DNA of 64,000 nucleotides from positions 1,672,501 through 1,736,500 of the forward strand of contig NZ_CP064795.1 in NCBI RefSeq assembly GCF_015644725.1, in the 5' to 3' direction. The translations under genes were made by a program, and so were the position numbers. A model generated the notes under the pieces. That model was not told the origin of the DNA. It searched no databases and saw only the letters and a program-made list of their open reading frames with translations. Every line of letters starts with the position of its first letter. Positions within the stretch are counted from its first letter, which is position 1. This document shows positions 1 through 9,782 of the stretch, one piece after another. The DNA comes from Salinimonas marina (GTDB taxonomy: Bacteria; Pseudomonadota; Gammaproteobacteria; Enterobacterales; Alteromonadaceae).

Positions 1-22
1 TCGAATCCCTCCCTCTCCGCCA
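1..22 (+). tRNA. tRNA-Ser 3' end (cut by window start)
   Basis: The first 22 bases are identical to the T-loop, acceptor strand and CCA end of the complete tRNA-Ser at 115-206. They are therefore the 3' end of another copy whose body lies before the window. No terminator hairpin follows directly; the next 90 bases are an AT-rich spacer leading to the second tRNA. Confidence 0.7.
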
Positions 23-114
23 GCTATTTAAGGATAACGTTAAGACGCTATCCAGATTGTGCTCCTGAAAAGGTTTCACAATCGTTAATCGCTACAGATT
101 AGCACACAATTTAT

Positions 115-206
115 GGAGAGGTGGCAGAGCTCGGTTTAATGCACCTGACTTGAAATCAGGCGAAGGGTCAAACCTTCCGGGGGTTCGAATCCCTCCCTCT
201 CCGCCA
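115..206 (+). tRNA. tRNA-Ser (anticodon UGA)
   Basis: A class II tRNA of 92 nt. The acceptor stem GGAGAGG pairs with CCTCTCC, followed by discriminator G and an encoded CCA. The anticodon loop CTTGAAA gives UGA, which reads UCA/UCG serine codons. A long variable arm and the T-loop GTTCGAATC are present. It is the second member of a tRNA-Ser pair whose first copy is cut by the window start. Confidence 0.95.
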
Positions 207-215
207 TTTTGAAGA

Positions 216-240
216 AACCCACCATCTGGTGGGTTTTTTT
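216..240 (+). terminator. Rho-independent terminator after tRNA-Ser
   Basis: The inverted repeat AAACCCACCA / TGGTGGGTTT is followed by seven T. It lies ten bases after the tRNA-Ser CCA end. An identical copy is at 397-422. Confidence 0.85.
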
Positions 241-368
241 ATGTGCCGAGAAAAGTGACATTGTGGATTGGGAGGGTGAGAACACCCGCGGTTCGACAAA
301 ACGGCAGGAGTGCCGTTTTGCAAAGCCGTCAGGCTACACGAAGGGCGAGAGCCATGGATGGCTCGAGT

Positions 369-422
369 GAATCCCTCCCTCTCCGCCATTTTGAAGAAAC
401 CCACCATCTGGTGGGTTTTTTT
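369..422 (+). repeat. Duplicated tRNA-Ser 3' end plus terminator
   Basis: Bases 369-422 repeat 187-240 without a mismatch: 20 bases of tRNA-Ser 3' end including CCA, then the terminator hairpin. The 5' part of a tRNA is absent, so this is a remnant and not a functional tRNA. The segments after each copy (241-368 and 423-545) also resemble each other loosely, suggesting a decayed tandem duplication. Such blocks can arise by unequal recombination in tRNA arrays or by repeated use of a tRNA end as an integration target. Confidence 0.8.
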
Positions 423-890
423 GTGCCCTTAGAAAAGTCAGACTTTGAGCGGGAAGGGTGAGCCCCCTTCGTGGTGGTCACTTTAATAGCGAAAAAATGC
501 CAGTAAAGCCGTTTTGCTAAGCTGTGAGGCTTCTCGAAGTGCAAGAGCTGAATAAGATGGGCATAAATTCCTTCCTCGGGTCATATTGCCGAAATCGCTG
601 CCGGTGATGTTTACATCCACATTAAAATATTGTCATTCTTCGATACCTCTAAAATACGCTGCAGCCCTATTGTTTAAAGGACTGCAATGATCTCAACTGG
701 ATTGTATAAACGTATTAAGAGGCCTGTCTATTTCGCGCGTCGTCAAGCTGACGGTGCTGCCAAAACCATAGAATATTGTTGTTCACACCTGCTATATTGC
801 TCACTACCTGTTTATTTTCATCATCCAGCCATGGTGTCATTACCCTGAGTGAGCGCAGTGCAACCCGCGGTATATCTAAGAGGAAGTAAT
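423..890. other. Intergenic stretch, no gene recognised
   Basis: After the second terminator copy the sequence is a degenerate repeat of 241-368, then AT-rich DNA leading to ovoA. A 55-codon reading frame at 687 has no ribosome binding site and an unlikely composition, so it is not called. A promoter for ovoA is expected here but none is clear. Confidence 0.5.
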
Positions 891-2986
891 ATGGATGTCA
901 TTCATACCCCCAATCTGCACGACGGAACGATTGAGCAGAAACGTGCAGAAGTGCTGGCGTATTTTCATAACTCTTTTGATACCTATGAAAGTTTGTTTGC
1001 TAACTTAAAAAGTGATGAGGCGTTTTATCAGCGCCCGGAAAGCCTTCGTCATCCTCTCATTTTCTATTACGGGCATACGGCCACCTTCTTTATCAATAAG
1101 TTAATGCTGGCTAAGCAAATTAACGAGCGCATTAATCCTGATTTTGAGTCGCTGTTTGCCATTGGCGTCGACGAGATGAGCTGGGATGATTTGAATGATG
1201 CTCATTATGACTGGCCTGATGTGGCCGAGGTGAAAGCGTATCGTCAGGCGGTGCGGGAAAAAGTCAGCAAAATAATTTGTGAATTAGATTTCACTCTGCC
1301 CATAAACTGGCACAGTCCTATGTGGCCGGTGGTGATGGGGATTGAACATGAGCGGATTCATTTAGAAACCTCCTCGGTCCTTATTCGCCAGCTCGATCTT
1401 AAATTTATCGATCCTCAGGCGGCTTGGTTACCAAGTGAGCAGCACACAGAAGCGCCGCACAACACCGTGCTGCCGGTAGCACCTGGTGAGGTGGTAAATA
1501 ATAAAACCACAGATTCTGCCTGGTATGGCTGGGATAACGAATATGGTTTTCAGCAGGAGCAGGTGGAAGAGTTTAAAGCCAGCCGCTATCTGGTCAGTAA
1601 TGCCGAATTTTTACAGTTTGTTGATGCTCAGGGCTATCACCGCTCAGAATTTTGGGAAGCCGAAGGCTGGCAGTGGCGTGAATTTACCCAGGCCCGCCAT
1701 CCGGTGTTCTGGCGGCCCACCGATAACGGTTATGTTTATCGGGCCATGGTGAAAGAAATTCCGTTACCGCTGAGCTGGCCCGTGGATGTTAATTATCACG
1801 AAGCCAAAGCGTTTTGTAATTTCAAAATGGCGCTCACGGGCGAGGATATCCGTTTACCCACCGAAAATGAATGGCAGCGGCTGCGCGATGAAAGCGGGCT
1901 GGATCAGATGCGCTTTTATGAGAATATGAATATCAATCTGGCAAAAGCCGCCTCGTCTGAACCGGTGAGTGTGAATCAGCATGGGGAGTTTTTTGATGTG
2001 GCAGGAAATATCTGGCAATGGACTGAAACGCCTATCTATCCATTTGAAGGGTTCGCAGTTCACCCAATCTATGACGATTTCACCACGCCTACATTTGATA
2101 ACAAGCACAATCTGATAAAGGGTGGTTCCTGGATTTCCACCGGTAATGAAGCCACCCGGGATAGCCGCTATGCGTTTCGACGTCATTTTTTCCAGCATGC
2201 CGGCTTTCGGTATGTGCAATCTAACAAGAAGATAGCCGTGAACGATTTTGATTATGAAAGTGACACCCAGGTGTCGCAATACAGCGAATTTCATTATGGT
2301 GAACAATTCTTTGGGGTACCCAATTTTGCCCGGCAGTCAGCCGAACTTTGTCTGAGCTATACCGAAGGCCGTGCCCGGCGCAAAGCGCTGGATCTCGGTT
2401 GTGCGGTAGGACGCTCCTCGTTTGAACTGGCGCGCCAGTTTGATGAAGTTCATGGCATTGATTTTTCTGCCCGGTTTATCAAAACCGCTACAGACATGCA
2501 GGAACGCAAAGAACTGCGCTACACCCTGATAGACGAAGGCGAGCTTACCTCCTTCAAATCACGCAAACTGAAAGACTTTGGGCTGGAACCGTTCGCAGAT
2601 AAAGTGTCTTTTGCTCAGGGCGATGCCTGTAATTTGAAGCCCCAGTACACCGGTTACGATCTTATTTTTCTGGGCAACTTACTGGACCGGGTGTATTCGC
2701 CTCGTAAGTTACTGGCCGATATTCAGCAGCGACTGAATGTAAATGGGATTCTGGTAGTGGCATCACCGTTTACCTGGCTTGAAGAATATACCGAGCGGGA
2801 CGAATGGTTGGGGGGTACAAAGACAATACCGGCGAGACGCTTACGTCTACCGCGGCATTGGAAAGTACCCTTACGCATTGTAAGCGCATCGGTGGCCCCC
2901 AGGATATTGAATTTGTGATTCGTGAAACAAAACGTAAATTTCAGCACAGTATTTCTGAATTCAATATTTTTGAACGGGTAAAATAA
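891..2986 (+). pseudogene. ovoA: 5-histidylcysteine sulfoxide synthase OvoA with methyltransferase domain, frameshifted near 3' end
   Basis: OvoA makes ovothiol: it joins cysteine and histidine oxidatively at a non-heme iron centre, and its C-terminal domain N-methylates the 4-mercaptohistidine. The translation shows a DinB-like iron domain (GIEHERIHLE), a formylglycine-enzyme-like domain (VAGNIWQW, KGGSW, AGFRYV) and an SAM methyltransferase motif (LDLGCAVGRS). ATG 891 is chosen for its Shine-Dalgarno AGAGGAAG. The frame breaks at the G run 2810-2815: the conserved continuation YKD...VIRETKRKFQH lies in the next frame and stops at 2986, while the original frame stops at 2918. One extra G would restore it. 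The break could be a true mutation, slippage or a sequencing error; only about the last 55 residues are affected. Confidence 0.85.
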
Positions 2987-3032
2987 TCTGTTTATTCACC
3001 GACACCACACCGGCTCGCTGAAATACGACGGA

Positions 3033-4091
3033 GTGCAGCAAAAATTCGGCGTCAGTAATGACAGTGTTTTGTCGATGTGGATAGCCGATATGGATGTTGC
3101 CTTACCATCGCCTGTGAGTCAGGCGGTGGCAGAGTATGTTCACTCAGATCAGGTCGGATATCAGCACGTTGATATCGCCACGGCAGTAGAGACGTGGCTA
3201 CGCCAGCAGGGGGTTAAAGTAGCGGCCAGTTGGCTAGTGCCAGTGGCCAGCGTGGTGACCACCTTATGGCGCTGCATCAATATGTTTTCCTCGCCCGGTG
3301 AGCGGGTGGGGTTATTTACGCCCGTGTATGGCCCGTTTTTTCCGTGCATCACCGAGCAACAGCGCCAGATAGTAGAGTTAGACTGGCGGTGGAAGGAGGA
3401 TACTTACCGACCTGATCTATCGAACCTGCCCACAGATTTGGCCATGCTGCTTATCTGCCAGCCGAACAATCCCACCGGAAGTGTATGGAATTATGATGAG
3501 CTGGAGGTGTTGGCCCGTCACTGCCAACAGCACAATATTGTCCTTATCAGCGATGAAGTGCACCGGGATTTTGCATTCGACACCCCGGTCTCGAGTGTGA
3601 TGAATTTGCCGGCCGAGCTAAAAAGCACCTGCATCATGCTTGGCTCGCCTGCAAAAACCTTCAACCTTGCCGGAGTGGGCGCCGCAGCCTATGCCATCAC
3701 CACAAATCCGGATTTCAGACATAGGCTAATGCAGGATGTCGCTCGTCACCATCAGCAGCCCGGTCCGCTTGCCAGTCTGGTGACTAATACCGCATATCTC
3801 TATTGCACAGAGTGGTTCAAGGACATAAAACACGCCATTGCCGTAAATCGGCAGATCATCAGAGATGCTGCATTAAGTGCCCGGTTTTCTTTGTATCTGG
3901 GTCCGGCAACCTATTTTGCGTGGCTGGATGCCACCGCATTGGGTGATGATGCAAAAGATACGATGCTAAACCATTATCAGCTGGCGCTGGGTGATGGCGC
4001 ACAATTTGGTGCCCCCGGCTATTTTCGCTTAAACCTGGCCACGCATCCGGATATTGTTCGCGAAGTCTTAGCACGGCTGAACTCACGCTGA
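3033..4091 (+). CDS. PatB/MalY-type PLP-dependent C-S lyase (cystathionine beta-lyase family aminotransferase)
   Basis: A fold type I PLP enzyme that likely cleaves C-S bonds of cystathionine or cysteine conjugates in the cytosol. Visible motifs: WIADMD near the N-terminus, CQPNNPTG, SDEVHRDF and the PLP lysine in SPAKTFNLAGV. The GTG at 3033 is the first usual start, but conserved family sequence (HRHHTGSLKYDG) continues upstream in frame to about 2988 with no ATG; only CTG or ATT could start there. The gene follows ovoA by two bases in that extended form, so translation may be coupled. Ovothiol chemistry needs a C-S lyase to split the sulfoxide intermediate, so the pairing makes functional sense; that role is inferred. 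Confidence 0.85.
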   Translation: MQQKFGVSNDSVLSMWIADMDVALPSPVSQAVAEYVHSDQVGYQHVDIATAVETWLRQQGVKVAASWLVPVASVVTTLWRCINMFSSPGERVGLFTPVYGPFFPCITEQQRQIVELDWRWKEDTYRPDLSNLPTDLAMLLICQPNNPTGSVWNYDELEVLARHCQQHNIVLISDEVHRDFAFDTPVSSVMNLPAELKSTCIMLGSPAKTFNLAGVGAAAYAITTNPDFRHRLMQDVARHHQQPGPLASLVTNTAYLYCTEWFKDIKHAIAVNRQIIRDAALSARFSLYLGPATYFAWLDATALGDDAKDTMLNHYQLALGDGAQFGAPGYFRLNLATHPDIVREVLARLNSR

Positions 4092-4240
4092 CTTTTATGT
4101 AAGCACGTGAGCCGCCCACTACGTGATGATTGCCTGTCCTCTATATCAAAGCTTCGCGGCCTCATTGGTTAATAATCAGTTTTCTCTTTTTATACACTGC
4201 ATTTCGGCCCGTTATTGGAAAACCGCATTTTGGAATCACA

Positions 4241-5200
4241 ACATGATCAATGCCTGTCCACCATAGCAACGTTAACAATATCCGGAGAAACTATGGGCGG
4301 CTGACCGCCGCTTTCATGTTCGTTTTTTGAATTAATGTAATGCACACACATTCTTACAATTATTGCGCATACAAGAGAAGCCTCATCAGTGCCTGTCTAC
4401 CATTTCATCAACGGTTAGGAAACCGCAACGAGATCGGTGCCTGACCACCACATTAAAGTCAGCTATATCAGAAAAACCTATATGCGCTGACCGCCGCTTG
4501 CATATTCATTTTTTGAATTAATGTAATGCACACACATCCTCACGATTATTGCGCAAACAGGGGAAGCATCATCAGTGCCTCTCCACCTTTTCACTCTCCG
4601 GAGAAACTATGGGCGCTGACCGCCGCTTTCATGTTCGTTTTTTGAATTAATGTAATGCACACACATTCTTACAATTATTGCGCATACAAGAGAAGCCTCA
4701 TCAGTGCCTGTCTACCATTTCATCAACGGTTAGGAAACCGCAACGTGATCGGTGCCTGTCCACCTTTTCAACGGCCTTGCCTGTCCACCATAGCAACGGT
4801 CCACCATAGCAACGTGAACAATATCAGGAGAACCTATGGGCCCTGACCGCCGCTTCAATGTTCGTTTTATGCATTGATACACAGATATTCTTGCGATTCT
4901 CGCGAATAAAGTAGGAAACATGATTAGTGCCTGTCCACTATAGCAATGTGGAACGTGATAAGTGTCTGTCCGCTTTTTCATCCGTCCGGTGTTGGAAAAC
5001 CGCAAGGTGAAATCACAACATGATCGATGCCCATGATCGATGCCTGTCCACCATAGCAACCTGAACAATATCAGGAGAACCTATGGGCACTGACCGCCGC
5101 TTCAATGTTCGTTTTTTTGCATTAATACACTCAAGTATTTGCGATTATCGCAAACACAGGAGCAAGCTACACTTTGCATCAAGATTTTTAGTTAAGAAGA
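4241..5200. repeat. Array of five imperfect direct repeats (130-250 bp units)
   Basis: The block CTGACCGCCGCTT plus about 100 following bases recurs at 4301, 4487, 4616, 4843 and 5090. The copies at 4301 and 4616 are almost identical over more than 120 bases. Each copy ends in variants of GTGCCTGTCCACCATAGCAACGT. The same GTGCCTGTCC word occurs once more, reversed, at about 5940. Short reading frames across the array do not look like proteins. It may be a REP-like or MITE-like family; no transposase is nearby. Confidence 0.75.
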
Positions 5201-5207
5201 TTGCACT

Positions 5208-5894
5208 ATGTTTTACCTAAGGCGCGCACAACAACGTGGACAGGCACAATTTGGCTGGTTGCACAGCCAGCATACGTTTTCGTTTGGCCATTATTACGAT
5301 GAACAACATATGGGGTTTTCGGTGTTAAGAGTGATAAACGATGACGTGGTGCAGCCCGGTTATGGATTTGAACCTCATCGGCATCGCGACATGGAAATCA
5401 TCTCCTATGTTATTGACGGTGAACTGGAACACCGGGATAGCCAGGGCAATCAATCGGTGATCCCGCCGGGCGATATTCAGCGAATGAGTGCAAGTAGCGG
5501 TATTCAGCATTCGGAATTTAATGCCTCATTGACTGAAACAGTGAACTTTTTGCAAATATGGGTAGAGCCTGAAAAATTAGGGGTGATGCCATCCTACGCC
5601 CAAAAAACCGTTGAGCAGCAAGAGCCGCTAACGGCGCTGGTGACACCAGATGGTGCAAAAGACAGCATTTCAATAAATCAGAATATGAGCCTGTCTCGAC
5701 TGGTACTTGAAAAAGGGCAAAGCCTTGAGTTGCCGGTAACGCGTGAGCGCGCGTATCTGCACCTCATTAAAGGTGAACTTACAAGCCCGGCAGAAACATT
5801 GTACCCGGGTGATGGGTTGGGTATAGAGCAAAGACGGGCTTTAGCAGTGTCCGCCACCAAGCAGGTAGAAGCACTCTGGTTTGATTTGCCGTAG
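5208..5894 (+). CDS. Pirin family protein (YhhW-like bicupin)
   Basis: 228 residues, the usual length of YhhW-type pirins, some of which act as quercetin 2,3-dioxygenases. The N-terminal cupin carries the metal motif PHRHRDMEI with later E and H residues (GELEHRD, SGIQHSEFN). The second cupin is short and lacks metal ligands, as in the family. Starts at ATG 5208 directly after the repeat array and is followed by convergent chaB. The natural substrate is unknown. Confidence 0.88.
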   Translation: MFYLRRAQQRGQAQFGWLHSQHTFSFGHYYDEQHMGFSVLRVINDDVVQPGYGFEPHRHRDMEIISYVIDGELEHRDSQGNQSVIPPGDIQRMSASSGIQHSEFNASLTETVNFLQIWVEPEKLGVMPSYAQKTVEQQEPLTALVTPDGAKDSISINQNMSLSRLVLEKGQSLELPVTRERAYLHLIKGELTSPAETLYPGDGLGIEQRRALAVSATKQVEALWFDLP

Positions 5895-5968
5895 CCATGA
5901 TGGTGAATGGTTTACGGACCATGTCTGCTTCAATGAATGGGACAGGCACGGTCCGGCCGCTTATGGTG

Positions 5969-6196
5969 TTATTTTTTCACCCAGTTGCCATTATCATTTT
6001 TATGATATTTCTGTTTAACCGCTGACCATGCAACTTTGAAAGCGACTTCCTCGCGGCTGTCATTGCCATCCCTGTCCTTAGGATCTTTATATTCGTCCCA
6101 GGCACTATTGTAGGCTTCTTTAAATATCTCCTGAGCATGTGAGGGTAGGTTGTCGCTCACGGAGTCGGGTAACTCTGATTTTTTGTCGTAAGGCAT
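5969..6196 (-). CDS. chaB: ChaB family protein
   Basis: 75 residues matching ChaB over its length: MPYDKKSELPDSV, LPSHAQEIFKEAYNSAWDEY and AFKVAWSAVKQKY. ChaB is a small cytosolic protein named for its position next to the cation antiporter ChaA in E. coli; its function is unsettled. ChaA is not nearby. Convergent with the pirin gene. Confidence 0.88.
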   Translation of the reverse strand: MPYDKKSELPDSVSDNLPSHAQEIFKEAYNSAWDEYKDPKDRDGNDSREEVAFKVAWSAVKQKYHKNDNGNWVKK

Positions 6197-6388
6197 AATT
6201 TCGCTTCCTTATGATGAATCTGTTTTATCTGCTACGCCGTAATTCAAATAATCGTTTAAACTTCAGTCAAATAGATAACAGTGACCGGCGCGGAGGACTT
6301 CACACCCCACTGAACCGTGGTATGATGAGTTTGGTGCAGAACGTACCCGTATCCGCGAATACAACAACGACTATCGGTGACCAATAAC

Positions 6389-7033
6389 GTGATTAAGATT
6401 ATCCTGGCAGACGATCATGAGCTGGTTCGAACAGGAATTCGGCGTATTCTAGATGATGAACAAGACTTTAGTGTTATCGCTGAAGCCAAGAGCGGTGAAG
6501 ATGCCGTGCTGCTATGTCGGCGTAACGCGCCTGATATAGTATTGATGGATGTAAATATGCCGGGGATGGGCGGACTGGAAGCCACTAAAAAAGTGTTGCG
6601 TATGTCAGAAAATACCCGGGTGATTTGTCTGTCCATGCACAAAGAACATCCGATCCCGGCGCAGGTAATGCAAATCGGTGCGTATGGTTTTTTAACCAAA
6701 GACGCAGAGCCTGATGAAATGATTCGGGCTATTTATAAAGTCGCCGCAGGACAAAAGTATCTGCCGCCCGAAATAGCTCAGAGTATTGCCATAAGCAAGC
6801 TGTCTCCGGATGGGGACAACCCTTTCGAGGTGTTATCCGATCGTGAGCTAAGTATTGCCTTACGCCTTACCCGGGGTAAACGGGTGCCTGAAATTGCCAG
6901 CGAGTTATGTATCAACGCAAAAACAGTAAATACATATCGATACCGTATGTTTGAAAAACTTGGTGTTACCACAGATGTTGAACTGACCCATTTAGCATTA
7001 AGACATAAATTGATCGATCCAAATACATTGTAG
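6389..7033 (+). CDS. uvrY: UvrY/GacA-type response regulator
   Basis: A NarL-family regulator with an N-terminal receiver (acidic pocket ADDHE, phosphoacceptor aspartate in IVLMDVNMPG) and a C-terminal LuxR helix-turn-helix (LSDRELSIALRL, KTVNTYRYRMFEKL). It is the partner of BarA and in relatives activates the small RNAs that titrate CsrA. The adjacent uvrC confirms identity. GTG 6389 (MIKIIL) fits E. coli UvrY and has GGTGA upstream; an in-frame GTG at 6377 would add four residues. The prophage in this window carries its own csrA, which would feed into the same circuit. Confidence 0.9.
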   Translation: MIKIILADDHELVRTGIRRILDDEQDFSVIAEAKSGEDAVLLCRRNAPDIVLMDVNMPGMGGLEATKKVLRMSENTRVICLSMHKEHPIPAQVMQIGAYGFLTKDAEPDEMIRAIYKVAAGQKYLPPEIAQSIAISKLSPDGDNPFEVLSDRELSIALRLTRGKRVPEIASELCINAKTVNTYRYRMFEKLGVTTDVELTHLALRHKLIDPNTL

Positions 7034-7040
7034 TTCTGGC

Positions 7041-8858
7041 ATGTCCTCATTTGACTCTTCTGCTTTTTTGAAAAACCTGACGAATCAGCCTGGTGTTTAC
7101 CGAATGTATAACGCCCAGGAAGAAGTTATTTATGTCGGGAAGGCTAAAAACCTGAAAAAGCGGGTATCCAGCTATTTCAGAATGCAGGTAGATAACGCCA
7201 AAACCCGTTCGCTGGTGGCCCATATTGCGAATATGGATGTCACCGTGGTAAACAGCGAGATGGAAGCTTTCTTACTGGAAAATAATTTCATTAAGAAGTA
7301 CAAACCCCGCTATAACGTGGTATTGCGCGATGATAAGTCTTATCCCTTTATCTTTTTGTCTGCCCATGAGCACCCGCGTCTATCTTTTCACCGGGGGCCG
7401 CAAAAGCGCAAAGGCGAATATTTCGGGCCATACCCCAGCGCCTGGTCTGTAAGAGAAAGTCTGCGTTCCATGCAGAAGATATTTCCGGTTCGACAATGTG
7501 AAGACAGCTATTATCGCGCTCGCAGCCGACCTTGTTTGCAATATCAGATGAAACGTTGCAGCGCACCATGTGTGGAAGGTTATGTCAGCGATGAAGAATA
7601 CGCGGAACAAGTTAATCTGGCGCGTATGTTCCTAAAAGGAAAAAATCAGCAGGTAATTGGCACGCTGGTGGAGCGTATGGAACAGGCCTCAAAGGACATG
7701 AACTTTGAAGCGGCGGCTCGTTACCGCGACCAGATTACCGCGCTTCGAAAAGTGCAGGAACGCCAGTGGGTGGCAGGCACCCAGGACGAAATGGATGTGT
7801 TTGGTTATGCCCTAAAAGGCAATATGGCTTGTATTCAATCGATGTTCATTCGTGATCGTCAGCTGTTAGGCTCTAAATCGTTTTTTCCAAAAGTGCCGCC
7901 CACAGCCACCGAGCAGGAAGTCTTTGAATCTTTTTTACTGCAGTTCTATTTAGCGGGCAACAAGGTTATCCCTAAACAAATCGTTATTCCACTGGAACTG
8001 ACCGACGAAGCGACCATTGCCGACGTGCTCAGCAGCGAAGCCGGCTATCGGGTGAAATTCTTCCGTGGCGCGCGGGATGAAAAGCGACGATACCTGGAAC
8101 TGGCACAGAACAACGCCAATAATTCCTTAGAAGCACAGTTTGTAGAACAAAAATCAGTCCATGCCCGTTATCTCGATCTGGAAGAAACCCTGGAGCGAGA
8201 AGCCCCGGTCCAGCGCATGGAGTGTTTTGACATCTCGCACACCTCGGGCCAGCAAACGGTGGCCTCGTGCGTGGTGTTTAATCGGGAAGGGCCGCTAAAG
8301 ACAGATTATCGGCGCTATAACATCGAAGATATTACCCCCGGCGATGATTACGCCGCCATGGCTCAGGCCCTTAAGCGTCGTTATAAAACTCCTAACGAGG
8401 CCAGCAAGATCCCTGATATTCTGTTTATCGATGGCGGCAAAGGGCAGCTGGCTCAGGCAGAAACCTTTTTTGCCGACTGGCCAACCGAAGTAAAGCCTAT
8501 GCTTATCGGTGTTGCTAAAGGCACAACCAGAAAACCGGGGCTTGAAACACTGATTCTTGAAGATACCCATGAAACTATCCCGATGGAGAGTCATGCGCCC
8601 GCGCTACACCTTATTCAGCACATACGGGATGAGTCGCACCGGTTTGCTATAGCAGGGCATCGCAACCGGCGGCAAAAAGCTAAAAATACGTCAACACTTG
8701 AAGGTATCCCCGGTATTGGGGCAAAACGCCGTCAGGCATTATTAAAATATATGGGCGGCTTACAGGGACTGAAGCGGGCCAGTAAAGGTGAGATCGCCAG
8801 TGTTCCTGGTATCAGCACCGAGTTAGCCGAAACCATTTACGACCACCTGCATCATTAG
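7041..8858 (+). CDS. uvrC: UvrABC excinuclease subunit C
   Basis: 605 residues, full family length. UvrC makes both incisions in nucleotide excision repair. A GIY-YIG nuclease lies near the N-terminus (GVYRMYNA, VIYVGKAKNLKKRV), followed by a cysteine-containing linker, a UVR motif for UvrB contact (MNFEAAARYRDQI), an RNase H-like nuclease (MECFDISHTSGQQ, DGGKGQL) and C-terminal helix-hairpin-helix repeats (LEGIPGIGAKRR). ATG 7041 is seven bases after uvrY, indicating one operon. Confidence 0.96.
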   Translation: MSSFDSSAFLKNLTNQPGVYRMYNAQEEVIYVGKAKNLKKRVSSYFRMQVDNAKTRSLVAHIANMDVTVVNSEMEAFLLENNFIKKYKPRYNVVLRDDKSYPFIFLSAHEHPRLSFHRGPQKRKGEYFGPYPSAWSVRESLRSMQKIFPVRQCEDSYYRARSRPCLQYQMKRCSAPCVEGYVSDEEYAEQVNLARMFLKGKNQQVIGTLVERMEQASKDMNFEAAARYRDQITALRKVQERQWVAGTQDEMDVFGYALKGNMACIQSMFIRDRQLLGSKSFFPKVPPTATEQEVFESFLLQFYLAGNKVIPKQIVIPLELTDEATIADVLSSEAGYRVKFFRGARDEKRRYLELAQNNANNSLEAQFVEQKSVHARYLDLEETLEREAPVQRMECFDISHTSGQQTVASCVVFNREGPLKTDYRRYNIEDITPGDDYAAMAQALKRRYKTPNEASKIPDILFIDGGKGQLAQAETFFADWPTEVKPMLIGVAKGTTRKPGLETLILEDTHETIPMESHAPALHLIQHIRDESHRFAIAGHRNRRQKAKNTSTLEGIPGIGAKRRQALLKYMGGLQGLKRASKGEIASVPGISTELAETIYDHLHH

Positions 8859-8931
8859 TGGTACTTTAGCCCTGGTTAGGGGTTTAATCCAACGTTGGGG
8901 TTAACCCAGTGAAGCGAACAGAGAAGTTATT

Positions 8932-9498
8932 ATGTGGACAGTACCAAATTTAATTACCCTTTTCAGAGTTGTCCTTATTCCGGTTTTTGTACTGGTTTAT
9001 TTTATGGACTGGAAATGGGCTCATGAGGCAGGCGCCTTTATCTTCTGGCTGGCGGCGATCACAGACTGGTTTGATGGCTATCTTGCCCGCAAACTAGATC
9101 AAAACACCCCATTTGGCGCGTTTTTGGACCCCGTAGCAGACAAGCTAATAGTCGCCGCGGCGTTATTAATGATTACCCATAGCTATGCCACGCTGTGGAT
9201 CACGTTACCTGCTATCGTGCTATTGGTGCGTGAGATTTATATATCTGCTTTGCGGGAATGGATGGGCAGCCAGGGGCTACGTGATGAAGTAAAAGTATCA
9301 TTTATCGGTAAAGCCAAAACCACCGCTCAGATGTTGGCGCTTATCGGTCTGCTGTCGGGACTGGAAACCTTTATGGGTTTCCCAATTTATTGGGTGAGCC
9401 TGGGTTATATTTTACTTTATATTGCAGCCGTTTTATCGTTGTGGTCGATGGTGGTATACACGTCAGCTGCATGGAAACATCTTGCGGGCAAAGCCTGA
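8932..9498 (+). CDS. pgsA: CDP-diacylglycerol--glycerol-3-phosphate 3-phosphatidyltransferase
   Basis: 188 residues with several membrane helices. It makes phosphatidylglycerophosphate, the committed step to phosphatidylglycerol and cardiolipin, at the inner membrane. The CDP-alcohol phosphotransferase motif is complete: DWFDGYLAR, then GAFLDPVADK. The uvrC-pgsA-tRNA order is typical of gammaproteobacteria. Confidence 0.96.
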   Translation: MWTVPNLITLFRVVLIPVFVLVYFMDWKWAHEAGAFIFWLAAITDWFDGYLARKLDQNTPFGAFLDPVADKLIVAAALLMITHSYATLWITLPAIVLLVREIYISALREWMGSQGLRDEVKVSFIGKAKTTAQMLALIGLLSGLETFMGFPIYWVSLGYILLYIAAVLSLWSMVVYTSAAWKHLAGKA

Positions 9499-9594
9499 AA
9501 TTCACCTTACTGTTCGACTAATGCGCAATGTGAATAAAAAACTAGCAAACAAACCTGAAAATGCAAAATTCGTTGAAAATTAGCGGTTTTTGTA

Positions 9595-9622
9595 TTGACA
9601 GTGAGGGTGGGGTAGGTAGAAT
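9595..9622 (+). promoter_or_regulatory. Sigma70-like promoter of the tRNA-Gly-Cys-Leu cluster
   Basis: TTGACA (9595-9600), a 16-base spacer and TAGAAT (9617-9622), followed by a GC-rich discriminator GCATCCC that is usual for stringently controlled tRNA promoters. The first tRNA begins 85 bases further on. Confidence 0.7.
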
Positions 9623-9706
9623 GCATCCCACGTTTGGCACAGCAAGAAACGCAAACCAAACACCAGTTTGTCGTTGTTTTTAAATGACAAACTATGCAGT
9701 AAACAT

Positions 9707-9782
9707 GCGGGAATAGCTCAGTTGGTAGAGCACAACCTTGCCAAGGTTGGGGTCGCGAGTTCGAATCTCGTTTCCCGCTCCA
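9707..9782 (+). tRNA. tRNA-Gly (anticodon GCC)
   Basis: 76 nt cloverleaf: acceptor GCGGGAA/TTCCCGC, discriminator T, encoded CCA, anticodon loop TTGCCAA, T-loop GTTCGAATC. First gene of a three-tRNA transcript. Confidence 0.96.

Noticed and set aside
687..854. A 55-codon frame before ovoA
   Set aside because: No ribosome binding site and a cysteine/histidine-rich composition unlike a real protein.
4655..5068. Short frames on both strands in the repeat array
   Set aside because: They are translations of the repeats, differ in each copy and have no ribosome sites.
5678..5860. Minus-strand frame opposite the pirin gene
   Set aside because: Shadow of a well-supported gene.
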